A stretch of 53,331 bases of DNA from a virus: the IMG/VR virus record IMGVR_UViG_3300022690_001247, positions 1-53,331 of that record; one strand, written 5' to 3'. Below are positions 46,944 to 53,331 of this stretch, one piece after another. The position numbers and the translations under genes were made by a program. A model generated the notes under the pieces. The model saw only the letters and a program-made list of their open reading frames with translations, had not been told where the DNA came from and made no database searches. Position 1 is the first letter of the stretch. Every line of letters starts with the position of its first letter.

Positions 46944-47786
46944 ATGACAAGTTCTTTAAAAGATAAATTAAAAAATTTAGACAATGATTTTTCAGATGTA
47001 CAAGAAAAATTTGGTTCAGATACCGGTAACGGATACCCTATACTTGAGGGTGGTGATTATATAGTTGATAACATCACTGCAAAGCTGATAGAAAATACCG
47101 AAGGTACTCTAATGGTAATTAGAGGTATGACGATTCTTGAAGGTGACTTATCTGGAGAAACCGGGTCTGATATTATGAATCTTGGTTCAGAACGTGGCCC
47201 TGAGTTTTTATTAAAATGGTTAAATTTTATGGGTTACACTATAACCACATTGTCCGATGATCTAGAAGACACCCTGGAGGCAATCACTAATAATACTTCA
47301 GCAACTGCTAAAGTTCACGTAAAACAATCTGATGACCATAAGTACAATAACTTTTATTTTAATTCTTTAGAGGATACAGGTAACGTGGATGATAGTCAAG
47401 ATATTCCTGTAAAAGAATCAGAATCTAGTGAGTTAGACGATATGAATATGCCGGAACTAAAAGAATATATTAAGGAGCACAAATTAAGTATTCGAATTAA
47501 AGCAACCACTAAAAAGCCTGATCTTATAAAAAGAATACAAGCGGCTCAACAAAACGGAACACCTGTTGTGCAACAAAAGGCCACAAGAAAAAAAGCTGAC
47601 ACAAATGGAACTTTTAGGGGTTTAAAAACCTTGTGTGAGGAGTTCCAATTTAAAACTGAGGGTATAGATGACTTGGAAGGTATAAAGACATTCTTAAAAT
47701 CCTATACCTTTAGTCCAGATGAACTCAGTACTCAAGAAACTGAATTACTTGAATCGGCTGGTCTTGAAAAACTGATAACTGGTTGA
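46944..47786 (+). CDS. ssDNA-binding protein (DUF669-like) with SAP-like domain
   Basis: A 280-residue protein. Residues 1-150 resemble DUF669 SSB-like proteins (LKNLDNDFSDVQEKFGSDTG, YPILEGGDYIVDNITAKLIE, FLLKWLNFMGYT). Residues 165-200 form a SAP-like helix-extended loop (MNMPELKEYIKEHKLSIRIK, then PDLIKRIQAA). A basic linker and an acidic C-terminal helix follow. It probably coats ssDNA and recruits the Sak4-like ATPase. GAGG precedes the ATG. Confidence 0.75.
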   Translation: MTSSLKDKLKNLDNDFSDVQEKFGSDTGNGYPILEGGDYIVDNITAKLIENTEGTLMVIRGMTILEGDLSGETGSDIMNLGSERGPEFLLKWLNFMGYTITTLSDDLEDTLEAITNNTSATAKVHVKQSDDHKYNNFYFNSLEDTGNVDDSQDIPVKESESSELDDMNMPELKEYIKEHKLSIRIKATTKKPDLIKRIQAAQQNGTPVVQQKATRKKADTNGTFRGLKTLCEEFQFKTEGIDDLEGIKTFLKSYTFSPDELSTQETELLESAGLEKLITG

Positions 47787-47829
47787 TGTTTACGTGACTC
47801 TATATGTTACTTTCTCACCACCAACACCG

Positions 47830-47866
47830 GGCAGCGTGGGACAAAGCCCAATACCTCCGCGCTGCC
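47830..47866 (+). terminator. Nested hairpin after the SSB gene (terminator or structured RNA)
   Basis: Outer stem GGCAGCG (47830-47836) pairs with CGCTGCC (47860-47866). The 23-base loop contains a second hairpin TGGG/CCCA. Only TTT follows, so terminator function is uncertain. The shape is like the element at 20680: long outer stem, structured loop, just upstream of a new gene. Confidence 0.5.
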
Positions 47867-47874
47867 TTTAAATA

Positions 47875-48117
47875 ATGGAAATAAATAAAATGAACACTAA
47901 CCTTTGGGCTAACTTTATTAAATGTCATTTTACAAAAATCCAATTAGATGTTATTATAGTAAGACGAAAAAATAAAACTCGGTTACAAACGGCATTTATT
48001 TTAAATGTTAGTGATGCAAATGTAAAATTCCACACTAGAAATATATTACAAAAATCAGGGATGAAAAGAATGGATGCGTTTTTTAATGTGTATGGTGACT
48101 TAGTAGATAAGTTATGA
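47875..48117 (+). CDS. LuxR/GerE-type HTH protein (80 aa)
   Basis: An 80-residue protein that is essentially one LuxR/GerE-type HTH: TKIQLDVIIVRRKNKTRLQT AFILNVSDANVKFHTRNILQ KSGMKRMDAF, matching LT..Q..V..L...G.....IA..L..S..TVK.H..NI..K.GV..R..A. It should bind DNA, without a sensor domain. The stop overlaps the DNA polymerase start as ATGA. Met6 (47890) has better upstream spacing to GGA and may be the true start. Confidence 0.7.
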   Translation: MEINKMNTNLWANFIKCHFTKIQLDVIIVRRKNKTRLQTAFILNVSDANVKFHTRNILQKSGMKRMDAFFNVYGDLVDKL

Positions 48118-48290
48118 AAGACTATAAGGTTATAGATTACGAAACTACTGGTTTCAAGACTTATAAAGGTGATAAGATTTTTGCTTTTGTATTGACTGAC
48201 TCAGAAATAAGGTCTGAAGTTTACCGGCTGGATAACCAGGATACCTCACAAAATTTTAAATCTAACAGAATCCTGAAAAATTTTTTTTAG
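48114..48290 (+). CDS. DNA polymerase, N-terminal exonuclease part (frame 1)
   Basis: A 58-residue open frame (MKDYKVIDYETTGFKTYKGD) that carries the DEDD exonuclease motif I (DYETTG). It ends at TAG within AAAAATTTTTTTTAG. The sequence continues as a normal polymerase one frame over: NAKFEMGF (exonuclease motif II) and the rest of family A. Removing one T from the T8 run, or a +1 ribosomal shift at TTT TAG, would join the parts into a 638-residue protein. It overlaps the upstream stop as ATGA. Confidence 0.8.
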   Translation: MKDYKVIDYETTGFKTYKGDKIFAFVLTDSEIRSEVYRLDNQDTSQNFKSNRILKNFF

Positions 48291-48291
48291 A
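48280..48291 (+). other. Frame-change site in the polymerase gene (A5-T8-TAG)
   Basis: Eight T follow five A, and the in-frame reading is AAT TTT TTT TAG. A tRNA-Phe on TTT could slip +1 onto another TTT before the TAG, as in the RF2 gene (CTT TGA). RNA polymerase slippage on T8 is an alternative, and a sequencing or assembly error in the homopolymer is a third. The downstream frame is open from 48277. Confidence 0.7.
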
Positions 48292-48333
48292 AATTCCGAA
48301 ATTATAAAAGTTGCTCACAATGCAAAATTTGAA

Positions 48334-50031
48334 ATGGGCTTTACTGCTATGTACTATGGTGGTACTTTACCAAAGTCTAAATGGGATGACACTATAATTA
48401 TACATCAAATGTTAAGAAACTTGTGGCCAAATCACAAACTGGAAGTATTAGCTAATAAGTATTTTAAAGAGGAGTATAAAGAAGAATGTGAACGGTGGAA
48501 ATATTACGATAAAGAAGTTAAAAAACACATGACAATGCAAAAAAGGCTGTTTAATAACTACCCTAACAGAGTAGAAAAAGAGATATTAGAACCTATGTAT
48601 GATGCTGGGATAAAACCTCTTGTTGAAAATAGAGAAAATTACGGACTTATTCCGGTAAAGATAATGAACGGTTATCAGGTAAGTGATGGTGAAAGAGGGG
48701 CTTTATTATACGAACATCTTTTTCCAATGTTGTTAAGAGATAAACCTATGTATCAAGATTATTTAAATGAAATGAAGCTTTTATTTGTGGCTCAGAAAAT
48801 GGAACAGCGTGGTATGAGGGTTTTAAAAGATAATTGTGAAAATTTAATTTTGGACTTAAAAAGAAAATGTAGTGGGTTAGAAAAACAAAAAATAAAATTA
48901 TTCGGGTTTGATATAAATTTAGATTCCCCAAAGCAACTTAGAGAGCACTTATTTGGAGGTACTTTTAATTTTAAGCCTGTTATATTAACTGATAAAAATC
49001 AGCCTTCAGCTTCAAAGGAAGCTATAGCTGAACTCGTAAAATCTAATGACCACCCGGTATTTACCTTGATTCCTAAATGGAGAGCTTATTCCAGGGGTCT
49101 AACAGCCGTTAAATCTTATTTGGAATTAGCAGGTGAGGATTTAATAATTCATCCTAATATGAATACTAATGAGGCTAAAACCAGTAGACAGTCAGTTTCC
49201 AATCCAGCACTACAAAATGTACAAAAAGAAAATTCAGCCACTTCAATGTATGGTATACCGGCTAGACGATGTTTTGGACCCCGTGACGGTTATGTTTATT
49301 TTTTACCTGACCATTCTGGAATAGAAATGAGATTGATAGTTACTGCCAGTGGTGAGACTTATTTTATAGATAGACTAAATGAAGATCCTGATTATGATTG
49401 TCATTCTGATAATGCTCATATAATATTAGGTGGTTTATTTAATCGTATTGACAATAAATCGGAAAAAAAATTAGCTCGGGATTGTGTAAAAAACACTAGT
49501 TTTGCTAAAGCTTATGGGTGTTATTTTAAGAAATATGAAAAAATGTTAGCAAAGTATTTATCACATTCTGAAGCCGTAAAAAGCTGGGATAGGTTCGAAA
49601 AGGAAAGACCTAATATATTTCACTTTACAGATAATATGATGGAAAAAGTTAAGGTGGATGGTTTTATTACTTCAGCATTTGGGAGAAAATTAGCTGCCGA
49701 TTGGGAAAATTTATATTTATGTTCTGCTCATAGAATACAGTGTGATGCTTCTGGGATTATGAAAAGAGGTCAAGTAGCTATTGATGACTATATTCGTATT
49801 TCTTGGGACGGAAATCATGATTTAATTTCTCCTTTATTATCTGTACATGACGAACTTATAATTGAAACTCATAAATCAATATTGAAAGGAAATAGACAAC
49901 AACTCTTATTAAATGACTTAAGTGATTGTATGACGAATATACCTGAAATAAACGTACCTTTAAGGACTGAGTGGAAAATGACAGAAACTAACTGGAGTGC
50001 TGCAAAACCTATAACGTTCAACACCGCGTGA
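48334..50031 (+). CDS. DNA polymerase family A, main part
   Basis: A 565-residue reading frame that continues the exonuclease and encodes the polymerase. Motif A is DHSGIEMR (residues 326-333), motif B is RDCVKNTSFAKAYG (382-395) and motif C is VHDE (504-507). The first Met shown lies inside exonuclease motif II (FEMGF), so it is unlikely to be the true start. The intact enzyme should read from 48114 through the frame change. It replicates phage DNA together with the primase-helicase. TAMYYGGTLPKSKWDDTIII holds the last exonuclease acidic residues. Confidence 0.9.
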   Translation: MGFTAMYYGGTLPKSKWDDTIIIHQMLRNLWPNHKLEVLANKYFKEEYKEECERWKYYDKEVKKHMTMQKRLFNNYPNRVEKEILEPMYDAGIKPLVENRENYGLIPVKIMNGYQVSDGERGALLYEHLFPMLLRDKPMYQDYLNEMKLLFVAQKMEQRGMRVLKDNCENLILDLKRKCSGLEKQKIKLFGFDINLDSPKQLREHLFGGTFNFKPVILTDKNQPSASKEAIAELVKSNDHPVFTLIPKWRAYSRGLTAVKSYLELAGEDLIIHPNMNTNEAKTSRQSVSNPALQNVQKENSATSMYGIPARRCFGPRDGYVYFLPDHSGIEMRLIVTASGETYFIDRLNEDPDYDCHSDNAHIILGGLFNRIDNKSEKKLARDCVKNTSFAKAYGCYFKKYEKMLAKYLSHSEAVKSWDRFEKERPNIFHFTDNMMEKVKVDGFITSAFGRKLAADWENLYLCSAHRIQCDASGIMKRGQVAIDDYIRISWDGNHDLISPLLSVHDELIIETHKSILKGNRQQLLLNDLSDCMTNIPEINVPLRTEWKMTETNWSAAKPITFNTA

Positions 50032-50117
50032 GGAAGGTTATTTGTCTTTCCACGCTCTCCTTCCTCACAGGAAGACAGGGGTCCCCTATCAGCCTTAAAA
50101 CTCGGTTCCTGTCTTCC
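50028..50117 (+). other. Tandem large-loop hairpins with alternative pairings
   Basis: Two adjacent 10-bp stems lie directly after the polymerase gene: GTGAGGAAGG (50028-50037) with CCTTCCTCAC (50059-50068), and GGAAGACAGG (50070-50079) with CCTGTCTTCC (50108-50117). Their loops are 21 and 28 bases. The inner arms also pair with each other: CTTCCT (50060-50065) with AGGAAG (50069-50074), a 6-bp stem with a CAC loop. The element can thus switch between structures, like an attenuator. No T-run follows. It lies 17 bases upstream of the next gene. Confidence 0.6.
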
Positions 50118-50134
50118 ACTTCTGTATTATAACT

Positions 50135-50356
50135 ATGGGAAAATTTCAAGATAGACTAAAGAGACTGGACAAAAAAAGCAAAGGTAAATTGTTTTTAGAT
50201 TCAATGATGACTTTTGGAAGGTATAAGGATACTCCAATTAGAGAAATTATAGATCTTGATTATAACTATATGATGTGGTTATGTGATGAAAATATAATTT
50301 TATTAGAAAATGAAGCGTGGACATATCTTCAAGATAAAGGAGGTGATTTTACTTGA
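50135..50356 (+). CDS. Exodeoxyribonuclease X C-terminal-like protein (73 aa)
   Basis: A 73-residue protein. MTFGRYKDTPIREIIDLDYN YMMWLCD matches the ExoX C-terminal-like domain (FG.YKG..I.EI...D..Y..WL). These small domains occur alone in many phages and bind nucleic acid or partners; no nuclease residues are present. It follows the double-hairpin element, which may control it. Confidence 0.72.
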   Translation: MGKFQDRLKRLDKKSKGKLFLDSMMTFGRYKDTPIREIIDLDYNYMMWLCDENIILLENEAWTYLQDKGGDFT

Positions 50357-50550
50357 CACAATATAAAGCACCGGTCCCGGTTATAATGAAAAGAATAATT
50401 AAGGAATGTTCCCTTTCAGAAGATCCGAACCAAAATTGGTATAAACTTAATAGAAGTCAGCTACTCGAATTATTATTGTATGTAGAGGAATTAAAAAAAT
50501 TATTAAATAATCAACCTGAAAGTACTAATGGGCAACTTAGCGGATCATGA
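50353..50550 (+). CDS. Hypothetical protein (65 aa)
   Basis: A 65-residue helical protein (MTQYKAPVPVIMKRIIKECS) with a TTG start. The TTG is convincing because a full AGGAGGTGA lies 7 bases upstream, within the previous gene. It overlaps the primase gene by 23 bases. Function unknown. Confidence 0.6.
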   Translation: MTQYKAPVPVIMKRIIKECSLSEDPNQNWYKLNRSQLLELLLYVEELKKLLNNQPESTNGQLSGS

Positions 50551-52585
50551 AAATTTAAAAGTATTTAAACAGCATGGATTTATATATAAAAAAGAAAATG
50601 GGGATAATGTTCAAGGGTACTCCATCTTCTCTGGAAAAAATAAATTCTTTATAAATGTAATAACAAAAAGATGGAAGTGTCACCATTCCGGCTTAGGCGG
50701 AGGTTTCCGGACATTTCTACAGGAAGTCCACAATTTCTCCTTACAGCATATGGACGGTATAAAATTGAGGAGATTACATCTAAATAAAGGGCTGAGTCGG
50801 GTTACACTACGCCACCATAAAATAGGTTATAATCCTGAAAATAAAACTTATTTGATTCCAATATGGGATCAAGAGATGGAAAAATTGTGGGACCTCCGAA
50901 TATATAATCCCAAAAATAATGTAATTATGAGTTCAGCAGGGTGTAAGACTGGATTATACGGCTGGGAGTCTATTAACGAGCACAAAACTGTATGGATCGC
51001 AGAGGGTGAGTGGGATCGGATGGCTATGTGGCAGGTTTTAAGTTCCACAGATAAATTACATACTGAAACTGTGGTCTCTGTTCCAGGGGTAAATACTTTT
51101 AAAAATGAATGGTCCAGATTATTTTTGGACAAAGATGTACGGGTTGTTTATGATAACGATCATGATAAAATGATAAAAGGGGTTAAAAGAGTAGGAGCAT
51201 CAAAAGTAGGGTCTTTGAAAGTATTTAACTTATTAAAAAATATAGTTAGTAAATTATCGTTTATACACTGGCCTAAAGAAAAGAAAAATGGTTTTGATGT
51301 AAGAGATTTTTTATTAGAAATTGGTGACTCAATAAACACCTATAAGGCTCTAAATAAATTACTTCTTAAAGATCCTCCAGTAGATAAGAAAGCTTTCCTA
51401 AAAGAAACAACAGTTTCAGTTATAAATTATGACGGTAAGTATGTACCGTATGAAGATGTATATGATGTTTATAAAAAATGGCTTTATTTACCGAATACTG
51501 ATTTATTAGATCTGCTATATGGTACTGTAATTGCCAATAGATTAGACGGTGTCCCTGTTTGGATGTTTATAGTTGGTGCTTCGGGATGTGGGAAAAGTGA
51601 AATTTTATTGAGTATTTCTGAATCTAAGGGAATAAAAAGCACCAGTTCGTTAACTCCTCACGCACTAGTTTCCGGGGCTAATTATGGAGACAAGACAGAT
51701 CCTTCTTTTATACCTAAATGGAACGGGCATACGGTCATTATAAAGGACTGGACCGCTATTTTAGATTTACCACAAAATGACAGAGACCAAATATACGCAG
51801 TATTTAGAGACATTTATGATGGGAAGTTGGAAAGAGCCTTTGGTAATGGTGTATTTAGAAGATTTTTTTCTAAGTTTGGGATAATAGCTGGTGTAACTGG
51901 AGTCATAGAAATACACGCCCAAGGTCAGACAGCACTGGGTGAAAGGTTTTTAAGATTTCCAATTGATCCACCGAAAACTCTATCTGAAACCATGCTTTAC
52001 TTAACACGAGCCCAGCAAAACTCCACTGCCCAACAAGAGATGAGACTTGAATTGCAGGAAATGGGTAGAAAGGTACTTGCCTTCGATTTTAAGAAGATTC
52101 CCAGTTTAGGCTCTAGTAATGAGCAGAAACTCCTTTATCTGGCCCAGTGGACCGCTCAAGTACGTGGAACGGTTTCCAGGGACAAGTACTCAAAGGAAAT
52201 TTTAGCCAGACCGTTTATCGAACTGGGAACCAGGTTAATTCAGGAATACGTGAAACTACTTTACGGGTGCAGTATGTTTAAAGGGATAGACCCTGGAGAA
52301 AAAGAATTTGGTATTTTAAAGAAGGTAGCCCAAGGATCTGTACCTTCAGACCTTTCCAGAATTCTAAAATATTTAATGAATAATGACCCACAAAAGCCCC
52401 ATACGGATACAGAACTTTCAGAGGCTTGTGGACTACCTTATCAAACCGCCCGGAGGAAGATAGAGGACATAGTTTTTTTAGGGGGTTTAGCCCGTAAAAA
52501 GAATAAAATGAAGCCTAATAGGTTTGAGTATCGGGTAACTAAAGACATGATTAAATTGATTGAGTTAAGCGGGGTTTATAGTTGA
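50528..52585 (+). CDS. Primase-helicase
   Basis: A 685-residue replication protein. The N terminus has a primase zinc-finger-like segment in which only KCHHSGLGGGF remains of the usual Cys/His set (the first pair is replaced by FSGK). The TOPRIM domain has EGEWD (159-163) and DNDHD (209-213). The ATPase has GASGCGKS (350-357), GHTVIIKDW and AGVTGVIE. A C-terminal winged-helix segment (TDTELSEACGLPYQTARRKI) ends the protein. It should prime and unwind for the family A polymerase. It ends overlapping thyX tail-to-tail by 21 bases. Confidence 0.82.
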   Translation: MGNLADHENLKVFKQHGFIYKKENGDNVQGYSIFSGKNKFFINVITKRWKCHHSGLGGGFRTFLQEVHNFSLQHMDGIKLRRLHLNKGLSRVTLRHHKIGYNPENKTYLIPIWDQEMEKLWDLRIYNPKNNVIMSSAGCKTGLYGWESINEHKTVWIAEGEWDRMAMWQVLSSTDKLHTETVVSVPGVNTFKNEWSRLFLDKDVRVVYDNDHDKMIKGVKRVGASKVGSLKVFNLLKNIVSKLSFIHWPKEKKNGFDVRDFLLEIGDSINTYKALNKLLLKDPPVDKKAFLKETTVSVINYDGKYVPYEDVYDVYKKWLYLPNTDLLDLLYGTVIANRLDGVPVWMFIVGASGCGKSEILLSISESKGIKSTSSLTPHALVSGANYGDKTDPSFIPKWNGHTVIIKDWTAILDLPQNDRDQIYAVFRDIYDGKLERAFGNGVFRRFFSKFGIIAGVTGVIEIHAQGQTALGERFLRFPIDPPKTLSETMLYLTRAQQNSTAQQEMRLELQEMGRKVLAFDFKKIPSLGSSNEQKLLYLAQWTAQVRGTVSRDKYSKEILARPFIELGTRLIQEYVKLLYGCSMFKGIDPGEKEFGILKKVAQGSVPSDLSRILKYLMNNDPQKPHTDTELSEACGLPYQTARRKIEDIVFLGGLARKKNKMKPNRFEYRVTKDMIKLIELSGVYS

Positions 52586-53242
52586 GTTATCATACATTTC
52601 CATTACCCATGGAAACCACTCTTTAGTTATTTCTTTCATAGCCCTGGCAATTTCCTGATGTTCCCATTGTGCATGATTATCATCTCTAAGTTTGAAATAC
52701 TTAATAAGATTGCTTAAATCTATATTAACCATAATTTCAGTTAGTGCACCTACTGGAAGAACTATTCTAGCCATTTCACGAGCTACACCCCAGCTTATTA
52801 ACATTTTATAGTGTTCATTACATGCATAATACAATCTCTCTACTCCACTAGAAATATTTTTATGATCTAATTCTTTAGTTTCTGCACTACTTTGTTTATT
52901 TTTAGTATCCTGTGCTCTCCATTTCTCTGGAACATAAAAACCAAGGTCAAGTTCAGTATACCTAGCAGATAATTCATTAAGTCTAAATGTCCGATGTCTA
53001 ACGAATTGTCTCATTACAAATATTGGCATCCTGATATTAAATGTAATATTCACCATTTCGAATGGTGATGTGTGTTTATTCTTAAATAGGTATCGTAGGA
53101 GTTTTTTGTCCTTATCCATTCCCTTGGATGGTTGTAAATACGACATTCTGGCAGCACCAACAATATCTAAATCAGTTCCCAAATGGTTTACATATGTTAC
53201 AAAGCTGTTACCTAGCACTTCTATTTTATGTCCTTGTTTCAT
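52565..53242 (-). CDS. thyX: Flavin-dependent thymidylate synthase ThyX
   Basis: A 225-residue enzyme with the diagnostic motif RHRTFRLNELSARY (residues 82-95; RHRX7S). It makes dTMP from dUMP with FAD, NADPH and methylenetetrahydrofolate. Other conserved parts are MSYLQPSKG, HTSPFEMVNITFNIRMPIFV and ARIVLPVGALTEIMVNIDLS N. It is the last gene of the leftward unit, read across the circle junction. GAGGAG precedes the ATG. It converges with the primase gene without a terminator between them. Confidence 0.95.
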   Translation of the reverse strand: MKQGHKIEVLGNSFVTYVNHLGTDLDIVGAARMSYLQPSKGMDKDKKLLRYLFKNKHTSPFEMVNITFNIRMPIFVMRQFVRHRTFRLNELSARYTELDLGFYVPEKWRAQDTKNKQSSAETKELDHKNISSGVERLYYACNEHYKMLISWGVAREMARIVLPVGALTEIMVNIDLSNLIKYFKLRDDNHAQWEHQEIARAMKEITKEWFPWVMEMYDNSTINPA

Positions 53243-53331
53243 TTTCTAACTCCTCAATTTCATTTTTTATATTATAAATAGATTTTTGAATGTCTTCAGT
53301 AAATACCCCATCAAAATCCTCACCCCAGACA
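53188..53331. repeat. Terminal direct repeat (right copy)
   Basis: Identical to positions 1-144. It begins within thyX and ends within the 3' end of the DUF3310 gene. The unique genome length is therefore 53,187 bp if the repeat is an assembly overlap. Confidence 0.97.
53226..53331 (-). CDS. DUF3310 protein, 3' end only (duplicate of 39-144)
   Basis: The last 35 codons or so of the DUF3310 gene, repeated because of the circular overlap. The complete gene is at 39-452. The thyX ATG lies inside this segment. Confidence 0.9.
   Translation of the reverse strand, partial: VWGEDFDGVFTEDIQKSIYNIKNEIEELENETRT

Noticed and set aside
48114-50031. DNA polymerase as a dead pseudogene
   Set aside because: Every catalytic motif on both sides of the frame change is intact, and only one base separates the frames. 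Recoding or a homopolymer error explains it better.
1-53331. CRISPR arrays, tRNA genes, insertion sequences, integrase/att sites
   Set aside because: No regularly spaced repeats, cloverleaf-like sequences, transposase motifs or recombinase motifs were noticed by eye. A tRNAscan run would settle the tRNA question.
1-53331. Alternative genetic code (stop reassignment)
   Set aside because: TAA, TAG and TGA all end well-defined genes (for example TGA for terL, TAG for the chaperone, TAA for the sheath), and core proteins contain no internal stops apart from the polymerase site.

Overview
The window is a complete tailed-phage genome (class Caudoviricetes, contractile-tail myovirus type). Its first 144 bases reappear as its last 144, and thyX reads through that junction. 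The molecule is therefore either circular or circularly permuted, with a unique length of about 53,187 bp. The DNA is AT-rich, start sites carry AGGAGG-type ribosome-binding sites (with occasional GTG and TTG starts), and all three standard stop codons are used, so the host is a bacterium with the ordinary code. The host cannot be named from the sequence. I see no integrase, excisionase or CI-like repressor, so a strictly lytic life cycle is the simplest reading.

Layout. (1) Positions 39-9218, continuing through the circle junction into thyX (52565-53242), form one leftward early block of about 37 tightly packed, translationally coupled small genes. It begins with a SpoVG-like gene behind a promoter at 9248-9276 and has a second strong promoter at 5845-5873. 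Recognisable members are SpoVG, a Dam-type adenine methyltransferase, a Lar-like zinc ribbon, a SLOG/DUF2493 nucleotide-binding protein, a DUF3310 protein and ThyX. Many others are tiny zinc-binding or membrane proteins. (2) Positions 9219-9828 are a non-coding divergent control region with promoters, an imperfect palindrome and a possible leader peptide. (3) Positions 9829-16607 run rightward: small terminase subunit, 14 small ORFs, large terminase subunit, then 9 more small ORFs. (4) Positions 16607-26769 hold head genes: portal, minor head protein, two paralogous putative virion proteins, a fused prohead protease/scaffold with a nested scaffold start, cement protein, major capsid protein and connector/neck genes. 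(5) Positions 26782-35618 and 39695-40444 hold a contractile tail and simple (Pam3-like) baseplate: sheath, tube, frameshifted tape-measure chaperone, tape measure, Dit-like protein, plug, hub, Gp138 spike, gp25-like wedge, baseplate J and DUF2612. A four-gene fibre/adsorption cassette (35630-39698), including a beta-propeller protein, lies between baseplate J and DUF2612, and a tailspike follows at 40456-42033. (6) Positions 42034-52585 hold replication and recombination genes: SNF2-like helicase, RuvC-like resolvase, PD-(D/E)XK nuclease, Sak4-like ATPase, DUF669-like SSB, a LuxR-type HTH protein, family A DNA polymerase (interrupted by a +1 frame change at a T8 run), an ExoX-C-like protein and a primase-helicase. 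The rightward and leftward units converge tail-to-tail at 52565-52585.

How it works together. The early block probably protects incoming DNA and remodels the host: methylation, restriction alleviation, SLOG, SpoVG and thymidylate synthesis. The right end replicates and recombines DNA, and the middle builds the virion. No endolysin, holin or spanin is recognisable, so lysis must use unfamiliar genes. The most unusual features are large-loop hairpins in at least three intergenic sites, the polymerase frame change with an RF2-like shift-prone site, the terminase genes embedded in a run of tiny ORFs, and a coupled trio of two micro-membrane proteins with a SLOG protein.
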